Assembly: GCF_020382885.2 (NCBI RefSeq)
Contig: NC_058508.1
Span: 1,356,055 to 1,420,054 of the forward strand
Length of the DNA: 64,000 nucleotides
Direction of reading: 5' to 3'
Source of the DNA: Scatophagus argus
Taxonomy: Eukaryota > Chordata > Actinopteri > Scatophagidae
Positions 20,503 through 30,903 of the stretch are shown piece by piece. The notes below the pieces were generated by a model that did not search any database, had not been told where the DNA came from, and saw nothing but the letters and a program-made list of their open reading frames with translations. Made by a program: the position numbers and the translations under genes. The stretch's first letter is position 1; each line of letters begins with the position of its first letter.

Positions 20503-20812
20503 GTGCTTCGAGAGGCTTGTTATGAGTCACATCAAGACCCTGTTGCCGGCCTCACTGGACCCGCTGCAGTTTGCATATCGTCCCAACTGCTCTACAGACG
20601 ATGGCTTTGCCACCACTGTCTTGTTGTCTATACTTTTATTGTACTGTTGTATTTCGGACTCATGCTTTTTTTTTTATCTCTATACTCAATATTTGTACTC
20701 CTTTTTTAAGCACCATGTAGTATCCTGGAGGAACGTTGTGTCATGGCTGTATGCACTACACACACAGTTGTAATGACAATAAAAAAAATCTCCTTGACCT
20801 TGACCTTGAACA
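20503..20812 (+). mobile_element. L2-like LINE, 5'-truncated scrap (D1)
   Basis: Encodes part of a reverse transcriptase ([20 protein letters not shown]) and then a 3' UTR ending in a CTTGAC-repeat tail, as in CR1/L2-group LINEs. About 100 bases after the RT part, present in D2, are absent here. It is far too short to be active. Confidence 0.75.
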
Positions 20813-21649
20813 ACTCTTGCTCAAAAAGTTTCTGGAGGCCATTCTTTGCTCCCCTCAGCCAGCAGAGTTCAAAATTACCTGCACAAATTCATCCACCCCA
20901 CACAAATGAACTGAAATGAACAAATACAAAATCAAAGCTGCATATAAGATGTGATATGTAGCACAAGCCTATCTACTAGAAAGAGCCCACATAACCACAA
21001 AGTAGCCACACATACAGTACAGCCCAGTCCATCTCCTCCTGAGTTTCTTTTTTTGTGTGATTTCCTATCTATTTGGACCTAAAAAAAACATCATACAATT
21101 TTGATTTTTTTGAATATATTTATCATTTTAATTTCACATCATGTCCACTGTGGAGTACAACAGGACGATTTCCGTGTGAAAATAGAAGTGAATTCAGAAT
21201 ATAAAAAATGAACAGATTATGTCTTTAGAGTGATATTAACTAAAGAACACATTTACTTTGATCAAAAACAGTAAAATTCTGCATCACTTTTCTGTTGCTT
21301 GTTGCTTGTAGCTTGCAAGGACAAAAAAAACAATTGTATTTAATTCAACAGTGAACTATAGAATAAGACATAAGAACATAAGCAGTTTTCAGTTAAGCAT
21401 TTTTTTTTCCTCTGCATATTTTAGCAGTCATGTTGAAAGGCAGGAAACCCAGGTAGCACAGGTGTGAATCTATTATGATGGATGAAAAAAAAACACAAAT
21501 AAATTCAAGTTAATAAAAGGAGTACCAGTTAATTTTTTAGACATCAATTTGGATTAATGCAGTAATTTCATTGTCATGGATGTGATATTACTCCCTATTG
21601 ACCAAAATCATGAGCATATAGAAAACTTACATATATTTAACAGCAGTTA
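20813..21649. other. Block D distal part, no gene recognised
   Basis: AT-rich and without identifiable features. Its last bases touch block B copy 2 at 21650. The same sequence, inverted, lies just right of the N gap. Confidence 0.45.
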
Positions 21650-23241
21650 CAGTGTGTAAATAGGCCATAGATGTTATGGTCTGTGCCTTTCCTTCCCCCC
21701 TCATGTGTGCTGTTTTCTCCCTCCCCTTTGTTTCTTGTGGTTCCTTGCTTGTGTCTCTCTGTGTCTGTGTTCTGGGTGTGGCTCATCAGTCCTGCTGCCA
21801 ATCAACTCCTGCTGCCAATCTGCCTGCTCACCTGAGATCCATCCACTAATCATCTCCAGCTGTACAAATACCCTGGCTCTGCAGTCTACTCTCTGCCAGA
21901 TCGTTCGGTCTACCTTCTGGTACTAACCTAGTTAGGATTGAGTATACGCACAACGCTTTGCATTGTTCATCCTCTGGTCTCTCTCTTTTTCATTGTGCCT
22001 ATGGCTAACTAGCTAGTTATTGTTAGCTTTTTTTCCCCTGTGTGATGTTTTGCTAAAGACTTGTGTAACCCGGGTGAAAAAACCCACATATTAGTTTCCC
22101 CCTACTCTATTCTGATATCGTGAATCCATTTTGCGGCTGACGTCATCACGTTGCTACGGTCATGTGACCTAGCGTGGCCAATTGAGTGGGCATAAGTGAC
22201 TAGCGACCGGTAAGTACAAGAGAAGCACACTTGTCGCGTGTTGCTGGAGGAGCCGGCCACCGAAGCCGTCGAGAGCGTTTGTACGAAGCTTGAATGTTGT
22301 TAAACTGCAAATTAGCCAGGTTTTGATGGCGAGCTAGGAATCAGAGAGTTCAATGGGATAAGCCTGAAGATTCTCCCAGGACTCAGCTGAATCAACCTTA
22401 CTGCACTTTGGGCTGGCAGGAGGTTCCCTTGTGCAGCAGCCCCAACTTCTCATTTCTTCCCCCCCCCTCTGCAACTTCCAAACACGGCCACTACACTTAC
22501 ACTCCTCAATCCCTCAATACGCCTGGACATTCTCAAGCAGAACCCTCACGCATTTTTGGGTCATTGAACTGTGTCGTGCTTCCGGGATACAGACAAAGCA
22601 TTGTATCCTTCCTTTGGAAGGGTTTGCAGGATGTATTTTATATTGTGTGGAAATTGTACATTTTGTTGTGCGCACATTGGTTGTCTATCTGATTCAATGT
22701 AATTGTCTATGTTTTTTGTTGTCTTTCACAATATATGGTAGCACTCACTTAAAAAACTGAATCCTTTTATTTTATTCTCCTCTCCTAGAGCCGAATCTGG
22801 ATTTCTGACACTGGCCCAATAATCGAATGCTGTTGTTTAGTATTCAGCTGTTGTTTAGTATTCAGCTGAACCATAAATTAAGTAATATATAGGTTACACT
22901 TGTCTTTTCCGCTGCAGATCATTGCCTGTGGGTCTCCTGTGAGTCAGCCACTTCTGCCTGCCACCTGCTTCCAGCCTTGCTCTGTCTGCCTGTCTGTCTG
23001 CCTGCCTGTCCTGCATTTCCTGAGGCCTCAGAATCACCGAAGACGTCCTTTCTCTGTTGTTTCAAGAAAATAAAGCCACTTACAACTGTTTTCCAGGTCT
23101 TGCTTTTGGGTCCAGTTCTCTCTACACACTGTACAACAGCTGGGTTCTGGTCCTCCACCTAGTGGCAAGGAAAAATTCTGGCCCACGACCTAAATTACTT
23201 GCCAGTCCCTGCCCTATACCAACTTCAGTAACCCACCTTGA
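21650..23241. repeat. Block B, copy 2
   Basis: Near-identical to 3613-5200, starting at the same CAGTGTGTAAATAGG and ending at the same ACTTCAGTAACCCACC junction with 5S spacer. The shared junction shows that B and the 5S cassette were duplicated together. Broken retroelement composite, no coding function seen. Confidence 0.8.
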
Positions 23242-23548
23242 TCCTCACGGCGGGGCCTTTTAAAGACGCCGTGGCATCGCTATGCTGGAGATGAAATAAA
23301 TCTTCGGATTACAGTGAATATGGAATGAACATACAATATTCTCTTCTCAAGTGTACTGGATAAGTAGCATACAGTCTCACGAATATGAAACATTGAAACG
23401 AAGCAGTAGTTCTGGAGAAAACTGGATCTAGGCGACATTCCACGCTTGCCATCGCAGCTGGTTATGATTCAAAGCTGCTCATTTCATCAGGGATGGATCT
23501 CCACTGAGGTACCAAGAGAGCCCTTTCCTGGTTGCTAAGGGGAGTGAA
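23242..23548 (-). repeat. 5S spacer, left edge of cassette 2
   Basis: One short-class spacer (single 17-base motif) between block B and the split 5S gene. Unlike cassette 1 there is no extra deleted 5S unit here. Confidence 0.9.
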
Positions 23549-23648
23549 AAAGCTTACGGCACCTGGTATTCCCAGGCGGTCTCCCATCCAAGTACTAACC
23601 AGGCCCGACCCTGCTTAGCTTCCGAGATCGGACGAGATCGGGCGTGTT
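23549..23648 (-). pseudogene. 5S rRNA gene, 3' part, split by LINE copy 2
   Basis: The same 3' part of 5S as at 5883-5981, broken at the same base. GCGTGTT (23642-23648) is repeated at 29427-29433. The first 28 bases of the gene are at 29427-29454. Confidence 0.93.
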
Positions 23649-23833
23649 TTTTTTTTTTTTTATCTTTTATTTATCAAAAGTATTCATTTAAAATATTTAC
23701 AAATGTTTTAAAACAGAGTCAAACAAAAGAACAAAACCATTTGTTTCCTTCTTAACCAAAAATTAGCCACAAAACACAACACAATGATAGCATACATAAA
23801 TGAATGATTATAAATCTATGCAAACACATGCAT

Positions 23834-26800
23834 TCAAAAGTTGAAGTACACTGTGTCTTTTTCCAAATAAAATAAAAGGTGGCCGTTCAAAATTTTTTTC
23901 AGATCGTCCGTTTTTCTTCCCACCAGTGCTCTTATGTATCGTTTTAAAGTTGATGTGAAAAAGTCCCATATGTCCATTGTTCTTTTTTCCTTAAGCTTTG
24001 TGTTTCTTCTGATGTATATGGCATGTTTTGCGAACTGTCCCATCAGATTTATTGTTGCATTGGCTTTGTATCTTGTTGTGTCTCCAAAAAGGAGAAAAAG
24101 CCTCCATTCCTCTTCTTTGTCCCACACTGCACCTGTCGTCTCTGCAAGCAGAGTTCTCAGCTTCTTCAGGAACGGGACTAGCGCTGGACAGTCCAGGAAC
24201 ATGTGTAGCATTGTCTCCTCTTTTCCTCCACATACAGAACAACCTCTAGAAAAGACCTCTTTGTTTATTTGGTGTAGTACGACACCAGGATGTGTCTTCC
24301 TGTGTCTTACGCGGAAATCCGTGTTGTGCACGTTTCCAGGGGCTATGTTCCTCTTCAAAGTTGCCCAGATGCGCTCTCCCTTTATGGTGGGGAAGGCCGT
24401 CTTCCACGCCTTATTCGCCGCTGGTTCTCTTTGGCTGCCTCGGATAAACATGTGATAGAGGGTTTTCGTCTGGGCTTCTGTCAATCTTGCTTGTGTCTGT
24501 AGGAAAGAGAACTCACATACATTCTCATTAGCTTCCCTCCCCCGCCCTCCCATCAGCCTTAGCCACCGCTGTGGGATCGAGGTGGCCAGTTTGCTACAAA
24601 TGCTCCGAATAGCAGCTTTCTTATGTTTTATTTGTTTTCTCTTCAGTGTGTTTAGGATCTCTGCGATTTCGAGACCTCCGGCTTGGTCGACAACGTCCCC
24701 TAGCCTGATCAAGCCAGCTCTCTCCATAGTGGCGCAGACCACCTCTCTCCCTCCCCAGGTAATATCTGGGTTGTTAAAGAGGGGTTGCGCCCTTGCCTGA
24801 TGGACGTTGTCCACCTTTGCCTCCAACAGAGGTCTCAATTTGGCCCACGCCGTCATGATTTCCTCCACCATGGGGTCAGCCACCCCAGAGCTCTTGTGAG
24901 AGCGCCCCTGGCAGAGTGCCCAGAGGCCCAAAGGCGGTCCGAGATGCAAGTCTCTAATAAGAGCATTTTTCCAAATATTATTGTTTTCATGAGCTATGAT
25001 TTTCTTTATTAATTTTATTCTGAGAGCATATTTTCTGCATTTTATACTAGTTAATCCTAGACCGCCTTTGTCCTCTGGCTGGATCATGACTGCGTGGGCC
25101 ACCTGATTCATTTTTGTTCCCCACAGGAAGCTTCCGATGGCCAAATTCATGTTTTTTTCCTGCTGCGGAGATAGGGGACAGACAGCCAGCACATGGTTCA
25201 CCAATGAAAAAACTAGAGAGTTAACTATAATGACTTTCCCTTTTATCCCTATCTGTCTTTGCTTCCACATGTTTATTATATTTTCCATTTTTCTTTGTAT
25301 TTCTTCCCAATTCTTTTCATTTGCTTTCTTCTCGTTCTTACCCATCCACACACCCAAAATTTTAGTCATATCACCCGTGTCTTGAAATCCCCATTGGTTT
25401 AACGTGTTCCGCTCCATCCCACACCTCATTATTTGTGTCTTGTTTGTGTTCATTTTTGCACCTGATGCCTCGCAATATGATTTTATTTTCCCCATCACCA
25501 GATTAACACTGTCCTTGTCCACCACTGTGATGTTTGTGTCATCCGCGTACTGAACTATCTTACAGTACGCAGCATCACCCACCCTTACACCCCGGATGCC
25601 CTTGTCGATTTTGATCGCTGCAGCCAGAGGCTCCGTGACTAGTGAGAAGAGCATGGCAGACAGCGGGCATCCCTGTCGGATAGACCTGCCCAGCGGGAAC
25701 ACACCAGTGCATGTGCCGTTTAGTTTGACACAGCTTGTGGCTCCGCCGTACAAAATCTTGATCCATTTAATATACCGCTCTCCGAACCCTAACTTTTCCA
25801 TGACTCGCCATAAAAAAGTGTGTTCTACGCGGTCAAAAGCCTTTTCAAAATCAATGCTTAACAGAAAACCACCGGTTGTGCACATGTGTTTTATTAGGCA
25901 TTTGACAGTCAGGACAGAGTCAGCAATGTCTCTGCCTGGTACGCCATACGCCTGGCTGGGACCCACCACCTCCTCTATCACCTGCCTAAGTCTGTTTGCT
26001 AATGTTTTTGCTAGGATTTTATAATCGGTGTTTAATAAACTAATTGGTCTATAATTCCTTAAGTTTTCCTTTTCACCTTTTTTGAAAATTATTGTTATAA
26101 TGCCTTTTGAAAAATTTTTTGTTGCTTTCCCTTTTCTTTCCATTTCCCTGTATATTTCCAGCAGGATGGGAGTCAGTTGAGTTTTGAAGGCCTTGTAAAA
26201 TTCAGCCGTCAGGCCGTCCCATCCTGGGCTTTTGTTTTTGCTTAGACCCTCTATGGCTGTCATTAGCTGTTGCAAGGTAAGCTCTGAGTCACACATTTCT
26301 TTGTCTGTTATATCTAGTTTTCTGTTTAGGCAGGCTATGTTTTTTGCCATTTGCGTTTCATTTATACTTTGGCTAGTGAACAGATCTTTGTAAAAATCCT
26401 GTGCTGTTTGAAGCACCTCTTCAATTTTGTTTACAATTTTCCCCTCTTTATTAATTAGTTCCTTTATATATGATTTTTGCTGCTTATGCTTTTCTAAGCC
26501 TAGAAAAAAGGCTGTTGATTTTTCTCCTTCTATGAGGTATTCTGCTTTTGCCCTTACTGCTGCTCCCCTGCATTTATTTATTGTTATATTATGTAATTTT
26601 GCTTGCGCAACTAAAAATAGCGTTTTGTCTCTTTTTGGATCTTTTTCTATTTTTTCTTGTTCCCCTTGGACAATTTTTAATAATTCCTCCTCTTCCTGCT
26701 TTTCTTCCCACTTTTTCCTTTTACAGTGTCTTATTGACATTTTTTTGATTTTTTCTTTAACTCCCTCCCACCACTTCAGTATATTATCATTCCCAATCAT

Positions 26801-27634
26801 TTCCTCCTGTATGTTTCTCAAGAAATGTTTAACTTTGTTGATGAAATTTTCATCCTTCAAAATGCTGTTATTGAAGATCCATAATCCCCCATTCCTGGGC
26901 CTACCCGCCATTCCTAACCGTAAATGCAGGGACGAGTGGTCGCTCCATCTGTTTTGTATATATTTTGCCGAATTTAAAAGGTGAACTATCGGGGGGGATA
27001 ATAACGCCAGGTCGATGCGCGATTGTTTCAGCTCATCCCCGACTAACTGTCTTCTAGAATACTCCCTGGCTTCAGGATTTAACATCCTCCAGATGTCTAT
27101 GAGATTATGTGTGGACATTAAACGAAAAAGTTCCTGTCTACTCACGTCATTTTTTAGCACGCCTTTCCTTGAAGTATCGCTCCTTGTTTGGATAATATTA
27201 AAGTCACCTATCACAACGCATTTGTTATTTATCCATTTATTCAATTTTCTCTTTATAAAATCCTTCCTTTCCGTTTCGTTATTGCTGCCATAAACATTCA
27301 CAATTCTTATTTTCTCCCCGTCTCCCCTTAAGTCTACCGCCACCAACCTTCCTTCTTCATCTGTGTGCACACAGGACACATCATGAGGGAGGCCCGGTTT
27401 ACATAGAATTGCCACACCTGCTTTTAGCGAGGGTCCTGGGGCATAAAAAATATTCCCTTTCCAGTATTTCTTGATTTCTTCAAAAAGTTCGTTATTCCAT
27501 CGTACTTCTTGTAAGCAATAGATGTCTGCGTGCATGTTATTTAATATGTCTTTCATTTTTTCTATCGTTTTTATTCCCCTTATATTTAGAGAGGTAATAA
27601 AAATCATCAAAATGAAGAGTGGGCTAAATCTCAT
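23834..27634 (-). CDS. LINE ORF2: endonuclease-reverse transcriptase
   Basis: An intact 1266-residue frame. Endonuclease, residues ~10-240: SLNIRG (Asn), LQEVRW (Glu), VIGDFN near 145, and WSDHSS (Asp-His). A lysine/glutamate-rich linker follows at ~290-360. Reverse transcriptase, residues ~470-770: SPGWDGLTAEFY, NYRPISLLN, SIDFEKAFDR, RQGCPLSAMLF, and catalytic YADD near 695. The C-terminal domain has a cysteine/histidine finger (CSVCGGKEETMLHMFLDC) near 1130. By family knowledge it nicks the 5S target and reverse-transcribes the element RNA there. It starts 22 bases after the ORF1 stop, so translation probably relies on reinitiation. All key catalytic residues I can check are present. Confidence 0.95.
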   Translation of the reverse strand: MRFSPLFILMIFITSLNIRGIKTIEKMKDILNNMHADIYCLQEVRWNNELFEEIKKYWKGNIFYAPGPSLKAGVAILCKPGLPHDVSCVHTDEEGRLVAVDLRGDGEKIRIVNVYGSNNETERKDFIKRKLNKWINNKCVVIGDFNIIQTRSDTSRKGVLKNDVSRQELFRLMSTHNLIDIWRMLNPEAREYSRRQLVGDELKQSRIDLALLSPPIVHLLNSAKYIQNRWSDHSSLHLRLGMAGRPRNGGLWIFNNSILKDENFINKVKHFLRNIQEEMIGNDNILKWWEGVKEKIKKMSIRHCKRKKWEEKQEEEELLKIVQGEQEKIEKDPKRDKTLFLVAQAKLHNITINKCRGAAVRAKAEYLIEGEKSTAFFLGLEKHKQQKSYIKELINKEGKIVNKIEEVLQTAQDFYKDLFTSQSINETQMAKNIACLNRKLDITDKEMCDSELTLQQLMTAIEGLSKNKSPGWDGLTAEFYKAFKTQLTPILLEIYREMERKGKATKNFSKGIITIIFKKGEKENLRNYRPISLLNTDYKILAKTLANRLRQVIEEVVGPSQAYGVPGRDIADSVLTVKCLIKHMCTTGGFLLSIDFEKAFDRVEHTFLWRVMEKLGFGERYIKWIKILYGGATSCVKLNGTCTGVFPLGRSIRQGCPLSAMLFSLVTEPLAAAIKIDKGIRGVRVGDAAYCKIVQYADDTNITVVDKDSVNLVMGKIKSYCEASGAKMNTNKTQIMRCGMERNTLNQWGFQDTGDMTKILGVWMGKNEKKANEKNWEEIQRKMENIINMWKQRQIGIKGKVIIVNSLVFSLVNHVLAVCPLSPQQEKNMNLAIGSFLWGTKMNQVAHAVMIQPEDKGGLGLTSIKCRKYALRIKLIKKIIAHENNNIWKNALIRDLHLGPPLGLWALCQGRSHKSSGVADPMVEEIMTAWAKLRPLLEAKVDNVHQARAQPLFNNPDITWGGREVVCATMERAGLIRLGDVVDQAGGLEIAEILNTLKRKQIKHKKAAIRSICSKLATSIPQRWLRLMGGRGREANENVCEFSFLQTQARLTEAQTKTLYHMFIRGSQREPAANKAWKTAFPTIKGERIWATLKRNIAPGNVHNTDFRVRHRKTHPGVVLHQINKEVFSRGCSVCGGKEETMLHMFLDCPALVPFLKKLRTLLAETTGAVWDKEEEWRLFLLFGDTTRYKANATINLMGQFAKHAIYIRRNTKLKEKRTMDIWDFFTSTLKRYIRALVGRKTDDLKKILNGHLLFYLEKDTVYFNF

Positions 27635-27656
27635 TGCTTTATTCGTTTACTTTTGA

Positions 27657-29177
27657 TTATTTCTTTCTTCTCATTATTCTTTCCGATTTGTTGTCCCGTG
27701 ATTTCTTTTTATTTTGCAATTTTTGTGCCACATCTCTCTCCAGGTCCGAGTCAGAGGAGATTTGTTTGCGACTTGGGAAGGAGGGCCCAGGCACGCTCTC
27801 CTTTTTCCTCAATTTATCGGCAAGCAGGGATGCGCTGGAGCGGCAGGTGGGTTTTTTAAAGCCGTCATCTGACATGCCGCTTTCGGCTTGAGAAAATGAT
27901 TCAGGTGTCATGTCAACCATGCTACACCTAACATGCGAATCTTCCTCATACTTTGTCAGTCTCCGGGCAGGGTCCACAGCCCCCCCATCCACGGCTGCCG
28001 GCATCCTGACCCCTGTGCTACCTATTCCAGGCGCACTTTCTGATGTGGGGTCCAGGGCAGGGCCCTCTGCACGAGCCCCCCCCGCCCGCTCGGGAGCAGA
28101 GCCCGTCTCAGGAGCTCCCTCCTCCGCTGGGAGAACGCAATGTTTTCCACCTGCTTTCAGCCCCTCTTTGCCACCCGACACAATAGTCTCGGTTCCAACT
28201 GCCTGTAACCTTGGCATGGTGGCACTGCTTTGAGCCTTCCCCTCCTGAGTCGCCTCTTCCTCTTCCATGCTGGATTCTGCCTGCTCCTCTTCGGTGAGTT
28301 CAGTTACATCCTCTGCCTCACTCTCTTCCCTGCATATGCATTTTTCTATTTTGTTAAAACATATTTTGCACCTTGGAAATTGTTTTGTGCATTCTCTGGC
28401 ATAATGTCCCTGCACCCCGCATTTATTGCAGAAAAATTCCGGGCAGTCTCTCACGATGTGTCCCGGCTGCACACATATCCTGCAAACACGGACCTGCCGG
28501 TCGTGAATCACTCGGAAATACTCCGGTCCTGCCGCTGTATTAAATTTTGCCGAATAAGGCAGAGATTGAACCGCATCATTAAATTTGACTTTGACAAATC
28601 GTGTCCCATCCGCCACCTTAGTTCCTGGCCACATACGTCGCCTTATTTGGGATACCGCTGCCACTTTCCATGACTCTAGTTTTTCTAGAATCTCCGCGTC
28701 AGTTACATATGCCGGCAAGCCCAGGAATGAGACTACTAGCTCATCATTTGCTATCTCTTTTCCCTGCACCATTGTGTTGCCGATCTTGTAGCCATCTAAA
28801 AGTTTATTTTTTCCGGCTGAACTTCCCATTGTTATTTCATATTTATTCGGTCCAGTATTTCTGCACGCATTAATACTGCCACACATTAAACGCGTGAATC
28901 GAATTAACTCGACCGGTGTGACTACTTCTTCTCCTTTTAATTCTACTGTTACCGTCAGTTCCCTTGCATATCCCGTCTCCTGCATTTTTTTATTATATGC
29001 TTCCGACTTACCTCCATTTTGCTGGCTGTCTGTCTCCCTCCCCGCCATCTCATCTCCGCAATATGCACTTACCCGATTGCTTTCATCATATTCGGCTGTG
29101 TTCCTGCCGTTGTTTTGTCCGTTGTCCTGTGTCATGGTCTTTTGTTCGTTCCTGGGTCTGTTACCGGTGATGTCCAT
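27657..29177 (-). CDS. LINE ORF1 protein with CCHC zinc knuckles, copy 2
   Basis: An intact 506-residue frame, same length as copy 1. An RRM-like globular part (~60-230) is followed by CCHC knuckles (CRICVQPGHIVRDC, CNKCGVQGHYAREC) and a third Cys cluster (CKICFNKIEKCIC). An acidic segment (ELTEEEQAESSMEEEEA), a Pro/Ala/Gly-rich segment and a basic tail complete it. Its expected role is element RNA binding and particle assembly. Differences from copy 1 begin at the third knuckle (KQFPRC versus KTIPRC) and rise toward the C-terminus. The first ATG of the frame directly follows a stop-containing 5' UTR, so this start is favoured. Confidence 0.92.
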   Translation of the reverse strand: MDITGNRPRNEQKTMTQDNGQNNGRNTAEYDESNRVSAYCGDEMAGRETDSQQNGGKSEAYNKKMQETGYARELTVTVELKGEEVVTPVELIRFTRLMCGSINACRNTGPNKYEITMGSSAGKNKLLDGYKIGNTMVQGKEIANDELVVSFLGLPAYVTDAEILEKLESWKVAAVSQIRRRMWPGTKVADGTRFVKVKFNDAVQSLPYSAKFNTAAGPEYFRVIHDRQVRVCRICVQPGHIVRDCPEFFCNKCGVQGHYARECTKQFPRCKICFNKIEKCICREESEAEDVTELTEEEQAESSMEEEEATQEGKAQSSATMPRLQAVGTETIVSGGKEGLKAGGKHCVLPAEEGAPETGSAPERAGGARAEGPALDPTSESAPGIGSTGVRMPAAVDGGAVDPARRLTKYEEDSHVRCSMVDMTPESFSQAESGMSDDGFKKPTCRSSASLLADKLRKKESVPGPSFPSRKQISSDSDLERDVAQKLQNKKKSRDNKSERIMRRKK

Positions 29178-29426
29178 CCTGCTGCGTATTTACAAAAAGA
29201 AAAACAAGAACGAAACAGAAGCGATAGCAAACAAAAAACAACTCCCCGACAGTCCACAGGACCGCGGGGAGCGAAAAAAACACACTATTTAATAACGGGG
29301 AAAAAAAAGAAAATAAAATAATGAATAGTTTAACTCAAAAAACCCCGAAAAAAGAACTCCTCTCTGTCCAAGTCTCAAGAAACAAAACACCCGCTCTCTC
29401 CTCCTTCCGTACCACCTGACAGACAT

Positions 29427-29454
29427 GCGTGTTCAGGGTGGTATGGCCGTAAGC
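29427..29454 (-). pseudogene. 5S rRNA gene, first 28 bases, split by LINE copy 2
   Basis: Natural 5S start plus GCGTGTT target duplication, directly upstream of the LINE 5' end. The TATA-like box about 24-31 bases upstream (near 29478) is intact. Confidence 0.92.
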
Positions 29455-29920
29455 CGTCTCAGTCCTCACGGCGGGGCCTTTTAAAGACGCCGTGGCATCG
29501 CTATGCTGCAGATGAAATAAATCTTCGGATTACAGTGAATATGGAATGAACATACAATATTCTCTTCTCAAGTGTACTAGATAAGTAGCATACAGTCTCA
29601 CGAATATGAAACATTGAAACGAAGCAGTAGTTCTGGAGAAAACTGGATCTAGGCGACATTCCACGCTTGCCATCGCAGCTGGTTATGATTCAAAGCTGCT
29701 CATTTCATCAGGGATGGATCTCCACTGAGGTACCAAGAGAGCCCTTTCCTGGTTGCTAAGGGGAGTGAAAAAGCTTACGGCACCTGGTATTCCCAGGCGG
29801 TCTCCCATCCAAGTACTAACCAGGCCCGACCCTGCTTAGCTTCCGAGATCGGACGAGATCGGGCTGTTCAGGGTGGTATGGCCGTAAGCCGCCTCAGTCC
29901 TCACGGCGGGGCCTTTTAAA
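29455..29920 (-). repeat. 5S spacer and array edge, cassette 2
   Basis: A single short-class spacer unit around the 5S gene at 29770-29889, ending at the same CCTTTTAAA/TTTATAGTG junction with block D as in cassette 1. Cassette 2 thus has two 5S positions where cassette 1 has eight. Confidence 0.92.
29770..29889 (-). rRNA. 5S ribosomal RNA, one-base-deleted copy at array edge
   Basis: Full 5S sequence except that ATCGGGCGTGTTC reads ATCGGGCTGTTC, a one-base loss near the LINE target site. The internal control region and T-run are intact, so it may still be transcribed. The missing base lies in the helix I/loop A to helix II region and could impair folding. It could equally be called a pseudogene. 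Confidence 0.75.
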
Positions 29921-30903
29921 TTTATAGTGAATGTTGGGATCTCATGCCATGTGCTGAGATTCATGATAGAGAGACCCCCACAAGACTGAAGATTTCTTTT
30001 TTTCCCTTTCTTTGAATGAGTGCCAAAACCTCACTCTCCATACCTAGGTGTGAGGTTTAGTTTAAGTTGGGTGAGAGCCACTGGGGGTCCCCATTCCCTT
30101 TTAGTTAAGTCATCCAGGTAATAAAAGCATCCTTGCTGCACACCTCCAGGCTTTTTCCCTGTGCACCGTCGCTACAGTGACAGCTACTCCAGGCTCTTGT
30201 TGGTGTCCTGGTCACCAAAGGGAGCACATTAGAAAGCTTAATTATTTTACTCTCTTTTATCTCAATATTTAGGCCACAAGTCTTTAACTTTAACCCCATC
30301 TACACTGACCATTCCCCATCTATCCCATATCTCATGTTGTTAACTGCTTTCCTGCCTGCATAACATCCACCACCCGCCCTGGGTGAGGGATCCCTCCTCT
30401 ATTGTTCATCCTGGGGTTTCTTCCATTTTTCCTTGTTAAAGGTTTATCTGGGAGTTTTTCCTTCGTTGATGTGAGGGTCGAAGGGCAGAGGATGTTGCTA
30501 TGATGTTTTGTAAAGCTCTTTGAGAGAAACTGCTTGTAAAAATGGGCTATATGTAGCGGGTACCGCCGAGACGGCACCATAAGAACAGATAAATATCCTG
30601 AAATTCAGGAGAATAAAGATGAGGCAGGGCAACAGCGTATTTGTGCTCTCTGCAGTTATTTTATTAAACATTTCCCTGAATAGGTACATGTTCCCTTTAA
30701 GAATCATCTTTACATGCAATGTATACTTTATGTCTAATGTCATGTAACATATGTATTTCAATTTCCATGTCAAACAAATACCCATTAGAAACTAAATCTC
30801 CATATACAGAATACATGTTTACATCAATACTAAATACAAAATCCATGCTAAATAATTATCCATTTAAATTGATTTGAATGCATTTGCAAACTTTCATTAT
30901 CGG

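Larger units (their letters stand above)
15007..21649. repeat. Block D, copy 1
   Basis: The block repeats in the same direction at 29921-36349 with near-identity (offset 14914 for the first 5 kb), and inverted at 36363-47256 with different insertions. It carries a gag/protease fossil, a 2.16-kb LTR-like insertion and an L2-like LINE scrap. A ~100-base piece of the LINE scrap present in copy 2 is missing here. The block starts exactly at the end of the 5S array (TTTAAA junction). Confidence 0.92.
23649..29426 (-). mobile_element. 5S-targeted LINE, Mutsu-like (Tx1 clade), copy 2, apparently full-length
   Basis: A 5.78-kb non-LTR element with a 5' UTR (29178-29426), intact ORF1 (29177-27657), intact ORF2 (27634-23834), 3' UTR (23833-~23665) and poly(A) tail. 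Both ends and both frames look whole, so it may be recently active. It sits at base ~28 of a 5S gene, same strand as the gene. By known family behaviour, such elements insert by target-primed reverse transcription after the ORF2 endonuclease nicks the 5S target. Mutsu is named on site and architecture; no reference comparison was possible. Confidence 0.93.

Noticed and set aside
23934-28873. Many plus-strand frames of 60-185 codons opposite the LINE
   Set aside because: They are antisense shadows of the LINE ORF1 and ORF2, rich in Ser/Leu/Phe, and occur at the same places opposite both LINE copies.
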